From NCBI GenBank assembly GCA_020137815.1, contig CM035353.1, forward strand, positions 5,761,597-5,825,596: DNA of 64,000 bases, in the 5' to 3' direction. The first letter of the stretch is position 1. Every line of letters starts with the position of its first letter. Source of the stretch: Hormiphora californensis. Its lineage: Eukaryota; Ctenophora; Tentaculata; Cydippida; Pleurobrachiidae. The notes beneath the pieces were generated by a model. It had not been told where the DNA came from and ran no database searches. It was given only the letters and a program-made list of their open reading frames with translations. Both the position numbers and the translations under genes were made by a program. Below are positions 1 to 42,195 of the stretch, in pieces.

Positions 1-451
1 TATTAATTGTTTCAACCAAGAATATATATAGAGCAAGTTAATCTATTAAACCGAAACTACATAGATAAGTGAGCAAAGAATAGTCTACAAATCATAAAAA
101 AGAGACTCAGCACTGTGCATTTTCGAAGAGTATTTGCTATCACATGCACAGCCCTGTCCCATATAGGTTACAGTAAGCTTCATATCGCGTTACTGCATTT
201 CTTAACTACAAAATCAGAAACGTTAACTCTTTTCTACGATATTATTGCTCTAACTCAGTATGGTAACTGGGTGGCTGTCTTGAATTGTTCATACTTTCGG
301 AGCACGGAAACAGTGTCGAGCGACTCAATGGCTGACCCCTTCAGGTTTATTTTCATGCGGGGCGACATCAATCCCTGTTCCCTGCTAGTCCCGCCTGTTC
401 CCTGCTAGTCCCCCTGTAATTGTCCCCCCCTGTTCCCCCGCATGTTGTTAC
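1..451. other. No gene recognised; left edge
   Basis: No exon could be supported here. It probably belongs to an intron or the 3' part of the minus-strand coiled-coil gene, whose last visible exon ends at 452 with a GT donor pointing this way. An open frame at 115-408 on the plus strand lacks coding character. A short direct repeat (TGTTCCCTGCTAGTCC) lies near 377-412. Confidence 0.4.
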
Positions 452-1950
452 CTTTGACTCCAACTCCTTCATGTCCAGGGAGCGTTCCCGTAACATTCCA
501 TCATAGTAATCAACCATCGTATCATACTTCTTGGTCTGTGTTTCCATCTGGTTGTCCAGCTCAACTTGGAGACGTTCTATACTCTCTGTCAGAATGGGAG
601 GTGGTGGGAGGTAAAGGGTAAACTTTGAGTCGCTCTATACTCTCTGTTAGAATGGGGGTTGGTGGGTGGTGGGCAGGTAATACATGGTCTTGACTGGAGA
701 AAATGGAGATAGGCAAGAGGTTTTAGAATTGCTTATACTTGTCAGGCGACTCAAACAGGTTTATGGAAAATCTCTGTGACAACGAGAAGAACTAAAATTT
801 ATGACATGTACCTCTGTGACCGGAGCAATCTTCGCACTCCCTTTCGGCCCGCATCATTGCTTTATATCCCTCCAACTCGTGTGCTAACGCTGCCACCTTC
901 TCGTCCAGACTAGCTATCATATTGTCTTTCTCCTCAGAGGTAATACACCCCGAAACCTAGGAGAACATTTTGTGGAGAGGAAGTTTTGTGGAGAGGAAGT
1001 TTTAGCTGATTTAGTTAGCCAGAGGAGTGATCAATTATCCGACGTTTGGAGGAGTTTAGCAAACCTGTTCCTCGACACTCAGTTGCCGGGTAAGTCCTCC
1101 CCTTTTACTTGACCCCCTCAGTTTCTCCTTAAGCTCTTCCTTCTCCCTTTCCAGGACACGTACTTCTTCACCTCCGTGCTGCACCTGATGGGTTGTATCC
1201 CGATTTTAAAGACAAACTAACATAGTTTCAAAATTACATTTAAAAGTGATTATTCAAACCATTAATATTTCATTCCAGGGAAGACGAAACTTCTAAGTTA
1301 CCTTTGCCTCAAGCACGTTGATTTCCGCTCGGAGATTTTCGAAAGTTATTGTGTTTTCCATGAGTTTCTCGATGTGTTCCTCCGTGTTTTTAACAAGTCT
1401 GTCATTCTCACGGGACAATGCCTCATTTTGCGTTTTCAAACACTCAAACTCGCATCGTGGTACGGAATCCCTGGATTTACAATAATTGTCATACTTTTAC
1501 AGTGCCATGGCAAGTAATTATTAAGCTTTTGATGCGATATAAAGTCAATCTAGATCGTAGCTCAAAATAAAGATAATGTTATAATTACTAACCGGCCCTC
1601 ATTCGACATGTGGGGTAGATCTGGGCCGGATTGGGCATGCAAACTGGTTGACGCTTTCAACAACCTTTCTAGGATCTGAGAAACAAGTTGGGTTACTAAT
1701 AACAACAAGTTGGGTTACTATAACAACAAGTTGGGTTACACATGGTTGCTTCAATAGAAAGTTCTACAACAAATGATACGGATACAAATTACAATGTAAC
1801 AATAATTTTCAAATTAGGAACAATCATGGTTCAGGGATTGGTTGTAGCACTATTAGAGCAGGGGCTACCTCACTCGTCCCAGTGTGCTCACAATTATCCA
1901 ACATGATACACCCTAGCGTCTCTTTCTTTCTCTCTCTTTCTTTTTCTTTC

Positions 1951-2017
<67 letters not shown>

Positions 2018-5000
2018 TTTGCTCTCTCCTTTTCATTCTTTTCCTCTCTTTCTTACTTGCTCTCTTCTTCTCTCACCCTGCCCCTCTAAACTATTCTTGC
2101 ATTTAGGAATCGGGAGTGGTTACCATGGCGACGGAATGTCAGTAACTAAATCTTGGAAAACTCTCCAACATGTGCTCCCTGGGCAAAATGCCAGGTCCGC
2201 TAGAACGATGCCACTTGGCACCGGACTCTCGAACCTATAACATTTCGTCACGTGACCAGACACTCACACACACAGTGCTGACGGTACCAAGGGGGTACTT
2301 TAACCATACGTAGATTTGGAAATACACACCTTCGGGGTGGTAATTGCCAAATGCTCCTAGAGTCGGTAGGCATGGTCGGTAATTAGTTTACTCGTTAGTA
2401 TTGGGAGCAATATGACGTGTAGGGCCTTAGAGAAGGCTCCAGAATAGTCACCTACGAGTTGGTCAACGCGTAAAAGTGTGAAAAATTTCCAACCTGGATT
2501 TTCTGTTTGAGTTGTTTAGTATCTTCAAGTCCGGCATCTTGGAGAGTTATTTCAAAGTCGCTGATGTCAAAGTTTTCCGAAACAGTATCAATTTCAGAAG
2601 CATAACTTGGTCTCTTGTTTTGGCACTCATGAGGTGCTAACTGAAACATAAATTGAAATTTAACTAAAACTCATTGGTTGGTTTCGCTTAACCTCTCTTA
2701 TTCACTCTCCTTCTCTCTCCTTCTATCACACTCTATGTTCCTTGAACTACAGCTGCTATAATGCACCTTTCTCATACCCCCCCACTCTTTAGCCCCCCCA
2801 TTCCTACCTGTCTACTACTACCCACGTTGTCCCAAGATGCCGAGTACACGCTGCTCGCACTACCAACTGTATCTGCTGTTGAAACCTTCCTGGGCTCATG
2901 ATGATCAACACTGAGATGTGAGTTGATGACAGTTTCGTCCAAACTTAGTCTCCGGGATTTACGTTTCCCGTGACGACGCAGACGCAACAACTGAAATATC
3001 ATAGGATTGCGGGAGCTCGACAGTCATAAGTCATAAGTTATGATGGGAGATCTGTTAACTAACGCGAACGACAGAGATTCAAAAAGCAGAATCTCAATGC
3101 ATATCAATTATCAAACAGGATGTTCAATGACTACCTCTTGATCGAGAACCCGATTCTTCATATCATAGCACCGATTCTCTCTATTGAGATCTTCCACCTC
3201 CCTTCCAGCAGCTTCCACTCGACCTCTCAGAGTCTCCAACTCATAGGTTCTCCGCAGAGCGATGGTCTGGTGTCCTAGAATTCTGTCCTGGAGCTGCTCA
3301 ATCTTGGAGACAACATCGGGGAATGAACTCCGATATGGGTTCAGTCCTAGCATCTTACTGATAACTTCCAGCGGCTCCTGACCGGCCTAAAATCATACAG
3401 TCAAGTTAGACAATCTAGGCAAGAATGAATTGATGAAAGCCTTCAAGTTTGACATCAAGTGCTGCTTGTAAAAGTTTATCAGGACAAAAACAAAGCAAGG
3501 AAGCAGTGTGCTGACACACAATACACTTTCTGATAAGGATGCATGCATTCAGCGTATATAATATATGGACAACAATATACCCTATAACGTGGCAAACCCC
3601 AAAAACAATAAAGTTGTAATATAAATTAGGTGTATGCACTGAAATTCTTACCAAGATTCAAGTTTATCTTCTTTTCAGATCTGGGAGTTGATAAAATATA
3701 TTGGTTTTATGTCATGCACATTCCAAATCATACTTGAACATTCCAAATCATACTTGAACATTCCAAAATCATCAGTAAATACAGTTATTTCAACTATTAT
3801 ATCTATAGCGAATAGCGATTACCTACCTCTAGAGAGTTATTGGTGTGTTCGACAATGTCAACACTCTGAGACTTGTGACCTAGTCGAACCTTCACACAAT
3901 TAACAGTCTGCTGATCAGGAGTTTCCAGAGAGGGCAGGCTCTGAAGGGATAGTATATATTGAGTTGTTACCTCTTGTTTTGGGAAAAAAGACCCAAGATT
4001 CAGAGTAATTACTTCAATTATCAACAGCAAGGTAAAAAGTTTGATTTATTTTGTACAAACCTTACTTTTGTACATCATGTAAACACAACTAATTATGCAT
4101 CACATCAACAACAGAGAGAAACAACACTCTTAGAAACATTTACCCTTTGCTAGCTGTAGGACCTATCTCTTTAGACTCGTCGCTATGGTTACACAAAATG
4201 CAGGGGATGATCGAGAAACTGACACCACGTATAAACAATTAATCTGCCGGCATCCAGAAGATGGAGCATATATTGTGTGTCTGACAATCGCATAATAATT
4301 ATAGCCCCTCTGGCCTCTCTGTGATACTTATCTATCTATTTTATTTAGCGACTAATAACCAACATAATATATGGAGCCCCCCCCCCCCCCCCCCGGCCCC
4401 GTATTAGTAAACTAGCTTACAACAGAAAACAGTGCCTGCTTTTTGACCACACTTAAAAACTGTCTGCACGCTTTTCACTAAAAGGGTGAGAAATGTGTTA
4501 AAAATGCCATATTCAATACAGCTGTATTGACTATTGTCGCCGGAGAAGACGCATGCTATTCTAATTATGTAAGATCTAAAATAGGGGTAATAAAATGCAT
4601 TCCTTACAGGGAGTACAGGAACTCTTCTCCTTTGCTTGACCATTGAATAAAATAAACTTTACAGTATTATATACCCTGCTAACTTAAATAATGCGCCAGT
4701 GGCGAGAAGTCCCACTAGCGCGCTCTCGATAACCAGCCAGTCCAGCGGCAGATTATTTCCCACTGGCTGGCTGTTTATTATTAACTCCTATGTTACATTC
4801 AAAGTGTGTGTAAATGATCAGTTCTTACTGAAATACAGAGGGAACACTGTTTGCAAGAGTTACACACTGCATTGGAGAGAAAGAAACAACACATTCCGTC
4901 AATTTCTCTCTCTTTATCTCCCCTTTTGTTTCACTATCTCAATTCCTCTGTGTTATGTCTGGCATGCCCCATATCTTGTTATTTCTTTCTCTCTCTCCTT

Positions 5001-5638
5001 AGTAACTGTTACCAAACAATATACACTCAATTGAGAGATGTTTTTGACTGTTTCTCAGTTCTCTTTGTGTGTTTTGATTAGTGTTTTATCTCTTGTTAGT
5101 GTGTAATACTTGAAACAAACAACTAAAGCAGGGTATATAACCCATAAACTCTGACCAATGGCACGTTATTGGTTTAAACCCCTCCGCCTCTCCCTCGGCT
5201 CCGCCTCGGGATCGTCGTCGTGATTTAAACCAGTTTATCCGCCACTGGCGGATAAACTACAGCTACCTTCTCCCAGCGGCGCGCTGGGAGAAAGGTATCT
5301 GAAATAACGTGCCAGTGGCCAGAGTTTATGCCTCATATATCTCCTCTAGAGTCTAGAAATTATATCATCATCTCTGAACTTTACCTGGGTTTTGAGTGAG
5401 AGTGGAGGACAAACGGAAGGGTCATTTCGTGGTGTGGAAGAGCAGATTGGGGATCTGAAATAATTATCAATTTTACTGAAGTTTGTAGACAATTATACAT
5501 ACTGAAATACACTGGATCTAACACAGTAAAATTCAATATTGTTAAACTAATAATGATCATCATCATGACATACATGCTGCAGATGTTGAGGTAGTCCGCC
5601 ACTGCTCTCGGGCTTGGTATAGATACTTTAAGATCCAT
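452..5638 (-). CDS. Coiled-coil protein, 3' end outside the window
   Basis: Eleven exons read from high to low coordinates: 5574-5638 (start ATG at 5638), 5385-5454, 3827-3940, 3135-3386, 2808-2990, 2494-2640, 1593-1675, 1302-1470, 1065-1184, 812-956 and 452-585. All junctions are AG/GT and their phases agree, giving 494 residues without a stop. The last exon ends at a GTAACA donor, so the gene continues to the left. The N-terminal 80 residues are Ser/Pro-rich. From about residue 85 the sequence is rich in E, K, L, Q and R with heptad-like spacing (e.g. VSKIEQLQDRILGHQ, TEEHIEKLMENTITFENLRAE), typical of long coiled coils. A basic patch (RLRRHGKRKSRRLS) near residue 170 could be a localisation or phosphorylation site. 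I do not recognise the family; centrosomal or cytoskeletal scaffolds look like this, but that is inference. The donor of the 1065-1184 exon (GTTTGC) is weak. The gene is divergent from the convertase. Confidence 0.75.
1956..2012. repeat. (CT)n microsatellite
   Basis: About 57 bp of nearly pure CT dinucleotides within an intron of the coiled-coil gene, flanked by degenerate CTTT-rich sequence. Confidence 0.95.
3718..3771. repeat. 20-bp tandem repeat
   Basis: About 2.7 copies of a 20-bp unit (core ACATTCCAAATCATACTTGA) in the intron between the third and fourth coiled-coil exons. Confidence 0.85.
4668..5339. mobile_element. 672-bp non-autonomous element, copy A
   Basis: Nearly identical to 60322-60993, in the same orientation and of the same 672-bp length. 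It looks composite. The left end TATATACCCTGCT recurs inverted near 5134-5147. A second inverted pair (CATAAACTCTG...TGGCACGTTAT) brackets about 5140-5339, and two perfect internal hairpins are present (TTATCCGCCACTGGCGGATAA and CTCCCAGCGGCGCGCTGGGAG type). Short open frames inside are shared by both copies and are not host genes. No transposase is visible, so this is a MITE-like element sitting in an intron of the coiled-coil gene. Confidence 0.8.
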
Positions 5639-6392
5639 AATATGGGATTAACCTCATCCTAATCGAGTATGAAAGTTGATTTGGTAGGATCGGCGGCTTA
5701 TAATATGGCGGGAATGGTGTGACAGGGATTGCCTTGTTTTTTAAAATAAAAAGGGTTTGAACAAAACAAGACATGGAAAAGGTTTCGACAAGCTAGTATT
5801 GTGATGACCATGGTATGGCAATATGCCAACAATCAGGTGGTTGGAGTACCTGTATTTTCAGGTAGTGGCCAAAAACATAAATCATCTTAGAAAAAGTGCA
5901 GAGACAAAGTCTGGGGTGTAGTTGATGTCAAGCTCCGAGGTAAAGGTGAGCTTTCTGAGCAAGAGTGTTTTATTATGCATGTAGTGCAGAACTTCGAATT
6001 GTTTGCTCGTGACCATCGTCCTATTTCAATCGTTCTGGAGTTGCGATTGAGATTTCTTTAGTTGTTTCCTCCATTGCATTGGTAACGCATAAAAGCGGTA
6101 TATCAAATGTATGTGTTATTATTATTATTTCTATAGCTTTGATGAGTTTATTGCCAGGCAGGGTTTATGGTGGAGAGTTCAGAGTACTGCACTGCTGAAA
6201 CAAGCACAGTTCCTAAAGGGACTCCGCTTCGCACCCTTTCCCATGAGGACCGTTCACCTGCATACACTACGTCTAGTAGGAGCGCTTATAGTCGAATTTT
6301 TTAATCAAGGGACAGGCCCCCCTGTCCGACAGGGGGGGGGTCTTTTTGACGTTTTTTAAACGCGCATATCTCCGGTTGCTGATAAGATAAAT

Positions 6393-6453
6393 ACTTGAAA
6401 TTTGGAGGTTATGAAGAACTTGGCATGATCTTGCCAACCTCCAAATTTCAAGT
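6393..6453. repeat. Hairpin (18-bp inverted repeat)
   Basis: Inverted arms of 18 bp (left ACTTGAAATTTGGAGGTT) around a 25-bp loop. Probably a remnant of a MITE. Confidence 0.75.
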
Positions 6454-6486
6454 CTCTATCTCATAGTGAACCATAATAAAGTTCAA

Positions 6487-6645
6487 GAGCCTCCAAGAGC
6501 GCACCCCATCGAAGAGAGACCACACCTGAGAGCGTACCACACCAAAAAGATACCAGATCCAAGAGCGTACCACATCCAGAAGAGACCGAATTCAAGAGCG
6601 CACCACCTCCAGAAGACACCACTGACCACTCCAAGAGCGGCGTTG
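6487..6645. repeat. Degenerate 33-bp tandem repeat
   Basis: About five diverged copies of a unit containing CAAGAGCGTACCACATCCA. Because 33 is a multiple of three, open frames with 11-residue periodicity appear on both strands. Neither begins with ATG, so I treat this as non-coding. Confidence 0.6.
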
Positions 6646-7662
6646 TATTTGCGAATTGCGCATTGTCATGTAAATGTAATATAATCATTTATATATACCA
6701 CTTTATAGTGTAAAATAATGGAGCACGCACCAACAGCCTACGCTTGACATACTCTCTCACTTTCAAAAGCTCCTTCATTTCACCTCCAATCAAAAAAGAC
6801 CCAGATTTTTGGCACCGTACAGTGTGATCCAGTAATTTGAGCAACTTCGTAAATGTTCACGTGACTGACCAGTTTTGACCAATCCAAGCTCATAAATTTT
6901 AATCGGGGAAAAGTCGAAAAAAGTCGAAAAAATGTGAAAAATGCGACAAAACATGAACAAAAATTTTAGCGCGCGGCTTAAAAAAGTGAATTTTGGCAAC
7001 GATTGTGAGACACAATTCGCGCGTTACATAAATGCGACGCATTTTAAATATATTTGTTTGTGCGCGCAATATTTTCCCCTCATAAAAAATTCAAGTGCGA
7101 CAAAATTTTCCTTTTCGTCGCGTTTTTACTTTTTCTAAGTGCTCCAAACGATTGTTTTCTATGCAAGATGCTCCAAATTCGCTTAGGTGGTCAAAGGACA
7201 AAGTGTTGCTTAAAGGCCTTAAAACGATCAAAATATTCCTCACTCCCCAAACCCTACTGGGGATTACAACCCCGCTGTAGGAGGTTTGGCCTTTGGCAGC
7301 AGTGCAGTGCCGGGCCGGCACCCCAGACCCTGGAGTCCAGCCTCCAGGGAGTGGACAGTGGACACATTTGGGTTACCTGCTATCACATACTGCCCCTGTG
7401 GTTAGGGCTTTAGTTCGGGTCAAAAGCGGGGGGAAATGAAAATAGAAAGCCCCATATCGTAACAGCCCAGCTCACAACCGCGGCCTGAGGGGTGGCCGTT
7501 GATACTTTCACGCCCAATAGTATAGTTTTTTAGCAGAAAGGTGCCCTTATTGATCATAGATCATTGCTTACAATTTATAAATGATGATAAAATGAATAAT
7601 ACAGTTCGTTCTTGCAGTGTTAGGGTAGCATGTGTAACATTAGTGTCACGTGATTATGTATC

Positions 7663-36800
<29,138 letters not shown>

Positions 36801-37373
36801 GAGGATCTCAACTATAGACAATGAGTGTGTGAGAGAGATTGATTTGTTTTTACTTGTATTTATTCTTTTACTGACTTGTGTTTGAACTTGAAAATTGTTT
36901 CAGAGAAGTAATTTATACAATATTTGTTCAATATCGTTAACTTCTCGTTATAATTGTTTTGGTGGTGGTATGCGTCCCTAAAATCGCAATGCTGTGATTC
37001 TTTGGCCTCAACTCTTGCGTTTTTGAATTCACTTTTGGTACAAGTGTGATACCATATGTTACTAATGCGACTAACTTCTCTTGTATGTATGGATGTGAGA
37101 GAGAAGGTTTCCTTTAAGTAGCCACTCAGTACTGAGATAGGATGAGAGATGGATGCTGGACAAAATTGATGTGCACTTTATCATACCCGCCGTGGGAAAT
37201 TCAGAATGCAGACCGTGTTGTTCGTAACGCGCAACATCCAAAATGTGGTAAATTTCGCGCGCCCTCGCTGCAACGCGCAAATCAATCACGCGCATCTCGT
37301 TGAGTAAGCCGCGCTGTGTCCCCTTGCTTTAAAAAATTCATGCGGTCCGCCAAGTTCTTCAAAAAGTCGAATA

Positions 37374-37598
37374 TAGGGATCCCTAATAAAGTTGTGACTT
37401 GTCACTGTAGTCTTGCGGAGGCGCGGTTGTGACTTGTCACCGCGTGTGCGCGTACCAAAACGCACGTGGTTCCCACTGCGCGTAGCTGCGGCGCGGCGCA
37501 AACCATGCGGTGACAAGTTACAATCGCGCATTTTGAAGCCGCGCCGCCACGGGAACCACATGTTTGGTGACAAGTCACAACTTTATTAGGGATCCCTA
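37374..37598. mobile_element. MITE, 225 bp
   Basis: Perfect terminal inverted repeat of about 30 bp starting TAGGGATCCCTAATAAAGTT, enclosing GC-rich sequence. Confidence 0.8.
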
Positions 37599-37603
37599 TG
37601 AGG

Positions 37604-37845
37604 GCCAGCGTTAAAATCTGGGTGTTTGGAGAGTGCTGACAAACGGTTTTTTAGGGTTAGGGCTAAAGTGGGGTTAGGGCTGGGGTTTGGGTTGGGGTTA
37701 GGCCTTGACATTTCCTACCAGATAAACTTTGAATTAGCGAAAACGGTTGAGTGGTTTGGCGGTTAGAGCCATTTTAGTGAATCAACTTTTTTGGCAGCGC
37801 GCACCTGTAAACAGGCCACCAAACACCCAGATCGTAACGGCGCCC
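37604..37845. mobile_element. MITE, about 240 bp
   Basis: Ends GTTAAAATCTGGGTGTTTGG and CCAAACACCCAGATCGTAAC are inverted copies. It abuts the previous element. Confidence 0.65.
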
Positions 37846-37942
37846 GAATATGAGTGATGTTTTTTCTTTTTGTGCTTTTAACTCCTGTTCTTGATTTGAA
37901 TCAAGGTAGGGATCTTTTCCCGATTACTTTAGAAAGATCTTA

Positions 37943-38233
37943 AGGGAAAACTCTAACTGAATGGCATCCCATTAATGGGATCCCATCAACAGTAAAACTC
38001 TAACTGATAATGGACCACAGTGATGGTTCTTTCTCTGTATTCTCTCTGTAGGCAGTACATCTATGTACTGCCTACAGAGAGAATACAGAGAAAGAACTAT
38101 AGGGCATGCCCGGGCACGGGCGCGCACACAGAGAGAATACAGAGAAAGAACCATCACTGTGGTCCATTATCAGTTAGAGTTTTACTGTTGATGGGATCCC
38201 ATTAATGGGATGCCATTCAGTTAGAGTTTCCCC
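37943..38233. mobile_element. MITE, about 290 bp, nested hairpins
   Basis: Arms of about 105 bp starting GGGAAAACTCTAACTGAATG are inverted, with an internal hairpin GGCAGTACATCTATGTACTG between them. Confidence 0.8.
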
Positions 38234-38737
38234 TAAGAATTCCTTTCCAACGCAGCCGGAATGAAGTTTCTATCTTTTTTGGAACTGGACTCTGGAGTCC
38301 TTTTTTCAGCTGCTCCCTTTTTTTAATTTCTGCGATATCTCAGGTTCCTGCTAAAATAGAGGCTTCATCTCGGATGCATCGGAAAGGTCTTGAAATTTTT
38401 GATCGGATGCACCCGTTATGAAGTCTAGAATCTTATCAGGAACTGGAGATATCATTAGAAACGTATAAAAGGGTTGAACAGTTGGACTTTACGATCTCTA
38501 TTATAATTTGGAGATGTCGCGTGATGGCCGGTCGTTAGGCGGTATCTAAGCGACAGGCTGCTCCTTCATAAAACACTCTATGTGCCCAAAGCTGTAAAGC
38601 TGTCACTCACAGTTTTGGAACTTCCAGTGGAAGTTTATTAATATTTTCGAATGCCTTTTAACATGCCAGTCCCCATAGTTACCAATTCGGTTGCCGTGGC
38701 AACCGTGTTATTGACGTTAAAAGAGGCGAAAAGAACC

Positions 38738-38800
38738 ACCCGGCGAAGCCGGGTGGGTTATCAAAAAAACCTTACTTGAGGCGCACCCAATGGGTGCGCT
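38738..38800. repeat. Paired hairpins
   Basis: CCACCCGGCGAAGCCGGGTGG (loop GAA), followed about 25 bp later by GCGCACCCAATGGGTGCGC and CTAGT. Similar pairs end the elements at 42983-43461 and 45812-46236. Confidence 0.7.
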
Positions 38801-38959
38801 AGTCATATATAAGATGAAAACAATCGATACTCATTCAAAATAAGACTTTAACGGAATCAAATGTTTGTGTTGACATGTGCTGCAGTGCACGCTGTACAGG
38901 GAAATACAGAGTAGGCCAACACTTAAATTATTCGCCGTTCGTCAGTGGCACCATAGTCA

Positions 38960-39764
38960 GGACCACTATTGGTGCGCGGTCGTGCCCACGGGAGGAGTGC
39001 TTGGATCATCTTGAAACCGGTTTTAAGTTAACTAATGCATATCCAAAAGTGTCTGTAGCTATTTGGGTGATGTTCTGACAATCCAATCACGAGTTATGAC
39101 CAAAAAACAGTCAAAAAAGACGTTTTAAAGTGACAAAAAGGAGGACCTGAACACAGCCCTTATATGAAGGGTTGGGGCTATGAAACTTCTTGAGTGGACA
39201 GATAATCGTCCAAATTTGCAGTGTCAACTTTGGAATAGTTTCTATCTTTTGTAGTTATCTAATTACAGCTGTTTAAACATGTGAGAAGATGAGGGGCCTC
39301 TAATACTGTGTATTTTTGCTTGTGAAGTGATCACTTGACGAGATTTACCCAATTAGAGAGCAGATTAAAGCATACAAGCGGTGAGAGCAAGCAATATGGG
39401 ACGGAAACAGTACCAAATTACCCTGTTTTGCAGATCGTCTCACATGTTTGAACGGCTCTAATTAGATAACTACAAAAGATAGAAACTATTCCAAAGTTGA
39501 CACTGCAAATTTGGACGATTCTCTGTCCACTCAAGAAGTTTCATAGCCCTAACCCTTCATATAAGGGCTGTGTTCAGGTCCTCCTTTTTGTCACTTTAAA
39601 ACGTCTTTTTTGACTGTTTTTTCGTCATAACTCGTGATTGGATTGTCAGAACATCACCCAAATAGCTACAGACAGTTTTGGATATGCATTAGTTAACTTA
39701 AAACCGGTTTCAAGATGATCCAAGCACTCCTTCCGTGGGCACGACCGCGCACCAATAGTGTTCC
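38960..39764. mobile_element. Foldback element, arms about 320 bp
   Basis: Ends GGACCACTATTGGTGCGCGG and complement. The arms are near-identical and meet around 39285-39430. No coding content. Confidence 0.85.
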
Positions 39765-39863
39765 TAACTACCAATGCTTATCGTAGTCACATATGATAAC
39801 TCTTATTCACTTGAAACTATAAATAATTTCACAATGATACAAGTTATGTAAATATCCTAGCTA

Positions 39864-42195
39864 CTAACTATAATCACTATTCTCAATTATAGTCCAGTTT
39901 CCACTCGATTGTCCGTGTGGCACTGAAGATTCCGGATTTGAAACGCTAGCTCTGGTTACCTTTGTTTTTCCTATTGAGGAAACTAACGACTGCACCTGTC
40001 CTCTAATCCGTTTGATACCGGTTGCTATCTTGTCGCTGTTGTAAATTAGAGGATTCACCACACTGTTGAGCGGTATTAGCAGAATGGAGCAGAACTCATA
40101 AAATCCGCTTTCATCTGCATCCACAACATCAGCGACATTGAGAAATGCCAGGAGAATAAACGGAACCCAGGTCGCAAAATCCGTTGCTATGATCAGCGAA
40201 ATCTTCCTCTGTAGTTTTGTCATTGACTCTCGGCTTTGGGCGGTCCCCTTCGTACCCGCATTTATCGATGTCTGGTTGGTGTGAAGAATTATCAGGAGAT
40301 AACTGACCGTTATGACTATAAAACAAATCAGATTGCTCACCAGGACGTACATAGAGTACCCTAGCTGTTGGTCCCCTCTTTTAACGAAATACTTGAAGAG
40401 GCAAACTCCGCTGTTCCCATAAAATCCGATACTCAGAGTTGTGTCGTTTTTTAGCTTGAAATTCTTTAGATCCTCTGTAGTTGGGATTCCGAGTGGCGTT
40501 TTGGAGTGAAATATCCACTTAATTAGGATACGCCAATCATCCCATGTCATTATTTTGTCGAAGGGTGGAAGTTCTACATACGCTTGGAAGCTGTTCTTGA
40601 GCTCATCCTTTGACATGCTATCCGTGATGATAGGATTTCCTGGGTAATACAGTCCATTAACAAAGTAGTTTTCAGTCACCTTCAGGATCGGTAGGACGCC
40701 AATAGTGAGCGAGTAAAGAAGCAGACTTGACACACACAAAATAAGGAGCAGGACCTTCTTCGTACTCATCGAAGAGAATACCATCATTGTTTTGATGGAA
40801 ACAAGCCTAAATATTGAGAGAAATGTCATGCATAAGAGTGATAACTGATTTCCAAATGTACTTATGGTCCCAATAAATGCACACGTTGCGCTCGATAGCC
40901 ACTCCAACCTCTTTGTGCAGTAATCATCGCCGTACCATTGGTCATAGGAAAAGATGAGGATAATGTAAATACCGACTGAAAAGTCCCCCAAGGCGATTAA
41001 AGCTACAAGGATGTCATTAACCACCAAACTAAATGACTTGTCCGAGTTACCGACAAGACTTTTAGCGAACAGCCACAGAGACACCGCATTCACCGAGAGG
41101 GCACACGTTCCTATAACAATGGCGACAAACCGATAAAATCCGCTCTTAATCATTCGCCATTCAACACCGCTGTTTTTGCAGAACGAACTACATTCGTCAT
41201 TTTTCTCCGCACAATCAAAGATTTTATCGCACATTTTGGTTTTCTTGATTGATGTTGCACTGTTTGTGCACTGGAACCGGTTTCTACAATTGATTTCATC
41301 AGAGTTGTCTCCACAGTCGTTGCTATAATCACAAACCTTTGACCACTTAATCTGTTCCCCGTTGTCGCAGTTGAAAATATAGTCGATTGCCCCGGTTTGG
41401 GTGTTGTAGATATTAGCTCCCATCAGCCATCCATATTGTTGTGTCATGTACAGCGTCGTTTGGTTGAGTGTTGAGAAGGAGTACTGTAGTGTAGCCATGG
41501 CAACTGCATATCGATCTGTTTGACCCCCATCATTATCCGTCTGGTCACAATCGCCCCGTGTGGCTGCCACTGCGTAGGCCAAACCGTCAATATTCCCACA
41601 TCCAGTTACATCTTGGTCGATAGAATGCATGGTTATTTGGATCTCCCCAACTTTGTTTGTTGAAGATGAACATTTGTTCTTCAGGTCGAGACCCGGTAAA
41701 CAAGGTGCAACAAAAACATGGTTTCTCCTGGTAACGTACCCCACATCAATGGACTCATTGAGATCTGTTTCACTACAAGTATCCTCCTCACTGGTCCCAT
41801 TGTTCAGAGGGCAGTCTGGGTAACCGTCACAAAGCTTGTCACTCGAGATGTAGTAGGACAGATTCCCTGACCAGGGGCAGCGCATTGTTGTATTTCCAAA
41901 ATCACCAACATCCTGACCTTCCAAGATCATTTCTCGATAAATATTGACAATCTCTATCCCATTGTTAAAACATATCTCATCTAAGCTATTGTCACAGTGA
42001 GAGGACTTGTCACATTCTAGCAATTTGTCGATTGTGGAGTTGTATCCGTTTATAGGGCACAGAATGGCTTGATAAGATGTTTCTTGGTGCTTTGTGGTGC
42101 AATTGACCCAAGTTTTCCATTCCTCGTCACAGTATATGTAATCAATGGACGAGTATTGGAAATCGTCACACATTTGAAAGTTGTAGACTTTATTC
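39864..42195 (-). other. Receptor exon 19: LDLa repeats plus 7TM domain
   Basis: A single 2.3-kb exon holds residues 1198-1974. Two LDLa repeats immediately precede TM1. Helices are near 1552-1577, 1585-1611, 1631-1665, 1678-1701, 1810-1837, 1864-1886 and 1895-1917. The loop between TM4 and TM5 is about 108 residues, very long for class A. The TM3 end reads SIFR instead of D/E-R-Y, and TM6 has TWVP in place of CWxP; NPLIY in TM7 is intact. The cytoplasmic tail is about 57 residues and Ser-rich. An intronless 7TM module behind many small exons fits capture of the 7TM domain as one piece. Confidence 0.9.

Larger units (their letters stand above)
5639..7662. other. Intergenic region between divergent genes
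   Basis: Two kilobases separate the ATG of the coiled-coil gene (minus) from that of the convertase (plus), so both promoters should lie here. I see no convincing core promoter. The stretch contains a small hairpin element (6393-6453) and a degenerate 33-bp repeat. The remainder, including a CG-rich stretch around 6960-7080, holds no supported gene. Confidence 0.55.
36801..39863. other. Convergent intergenic region
   Basis: Lies between the convertase stop and the receptor stop. It contains four inverted-repeat elements listed separately and paired hairpins at 38738-38800. No gene was found. I see no clear AATAAA for either neighbour. Confidence 0.6.

Noticed and set aside
38738-38805. Helitron 3' end (hairpin followed by CTAGT)
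   Set aside because: No proper spacer between hairpin and CTAG and no TC 5' end found; kept only as a hairpin pair.
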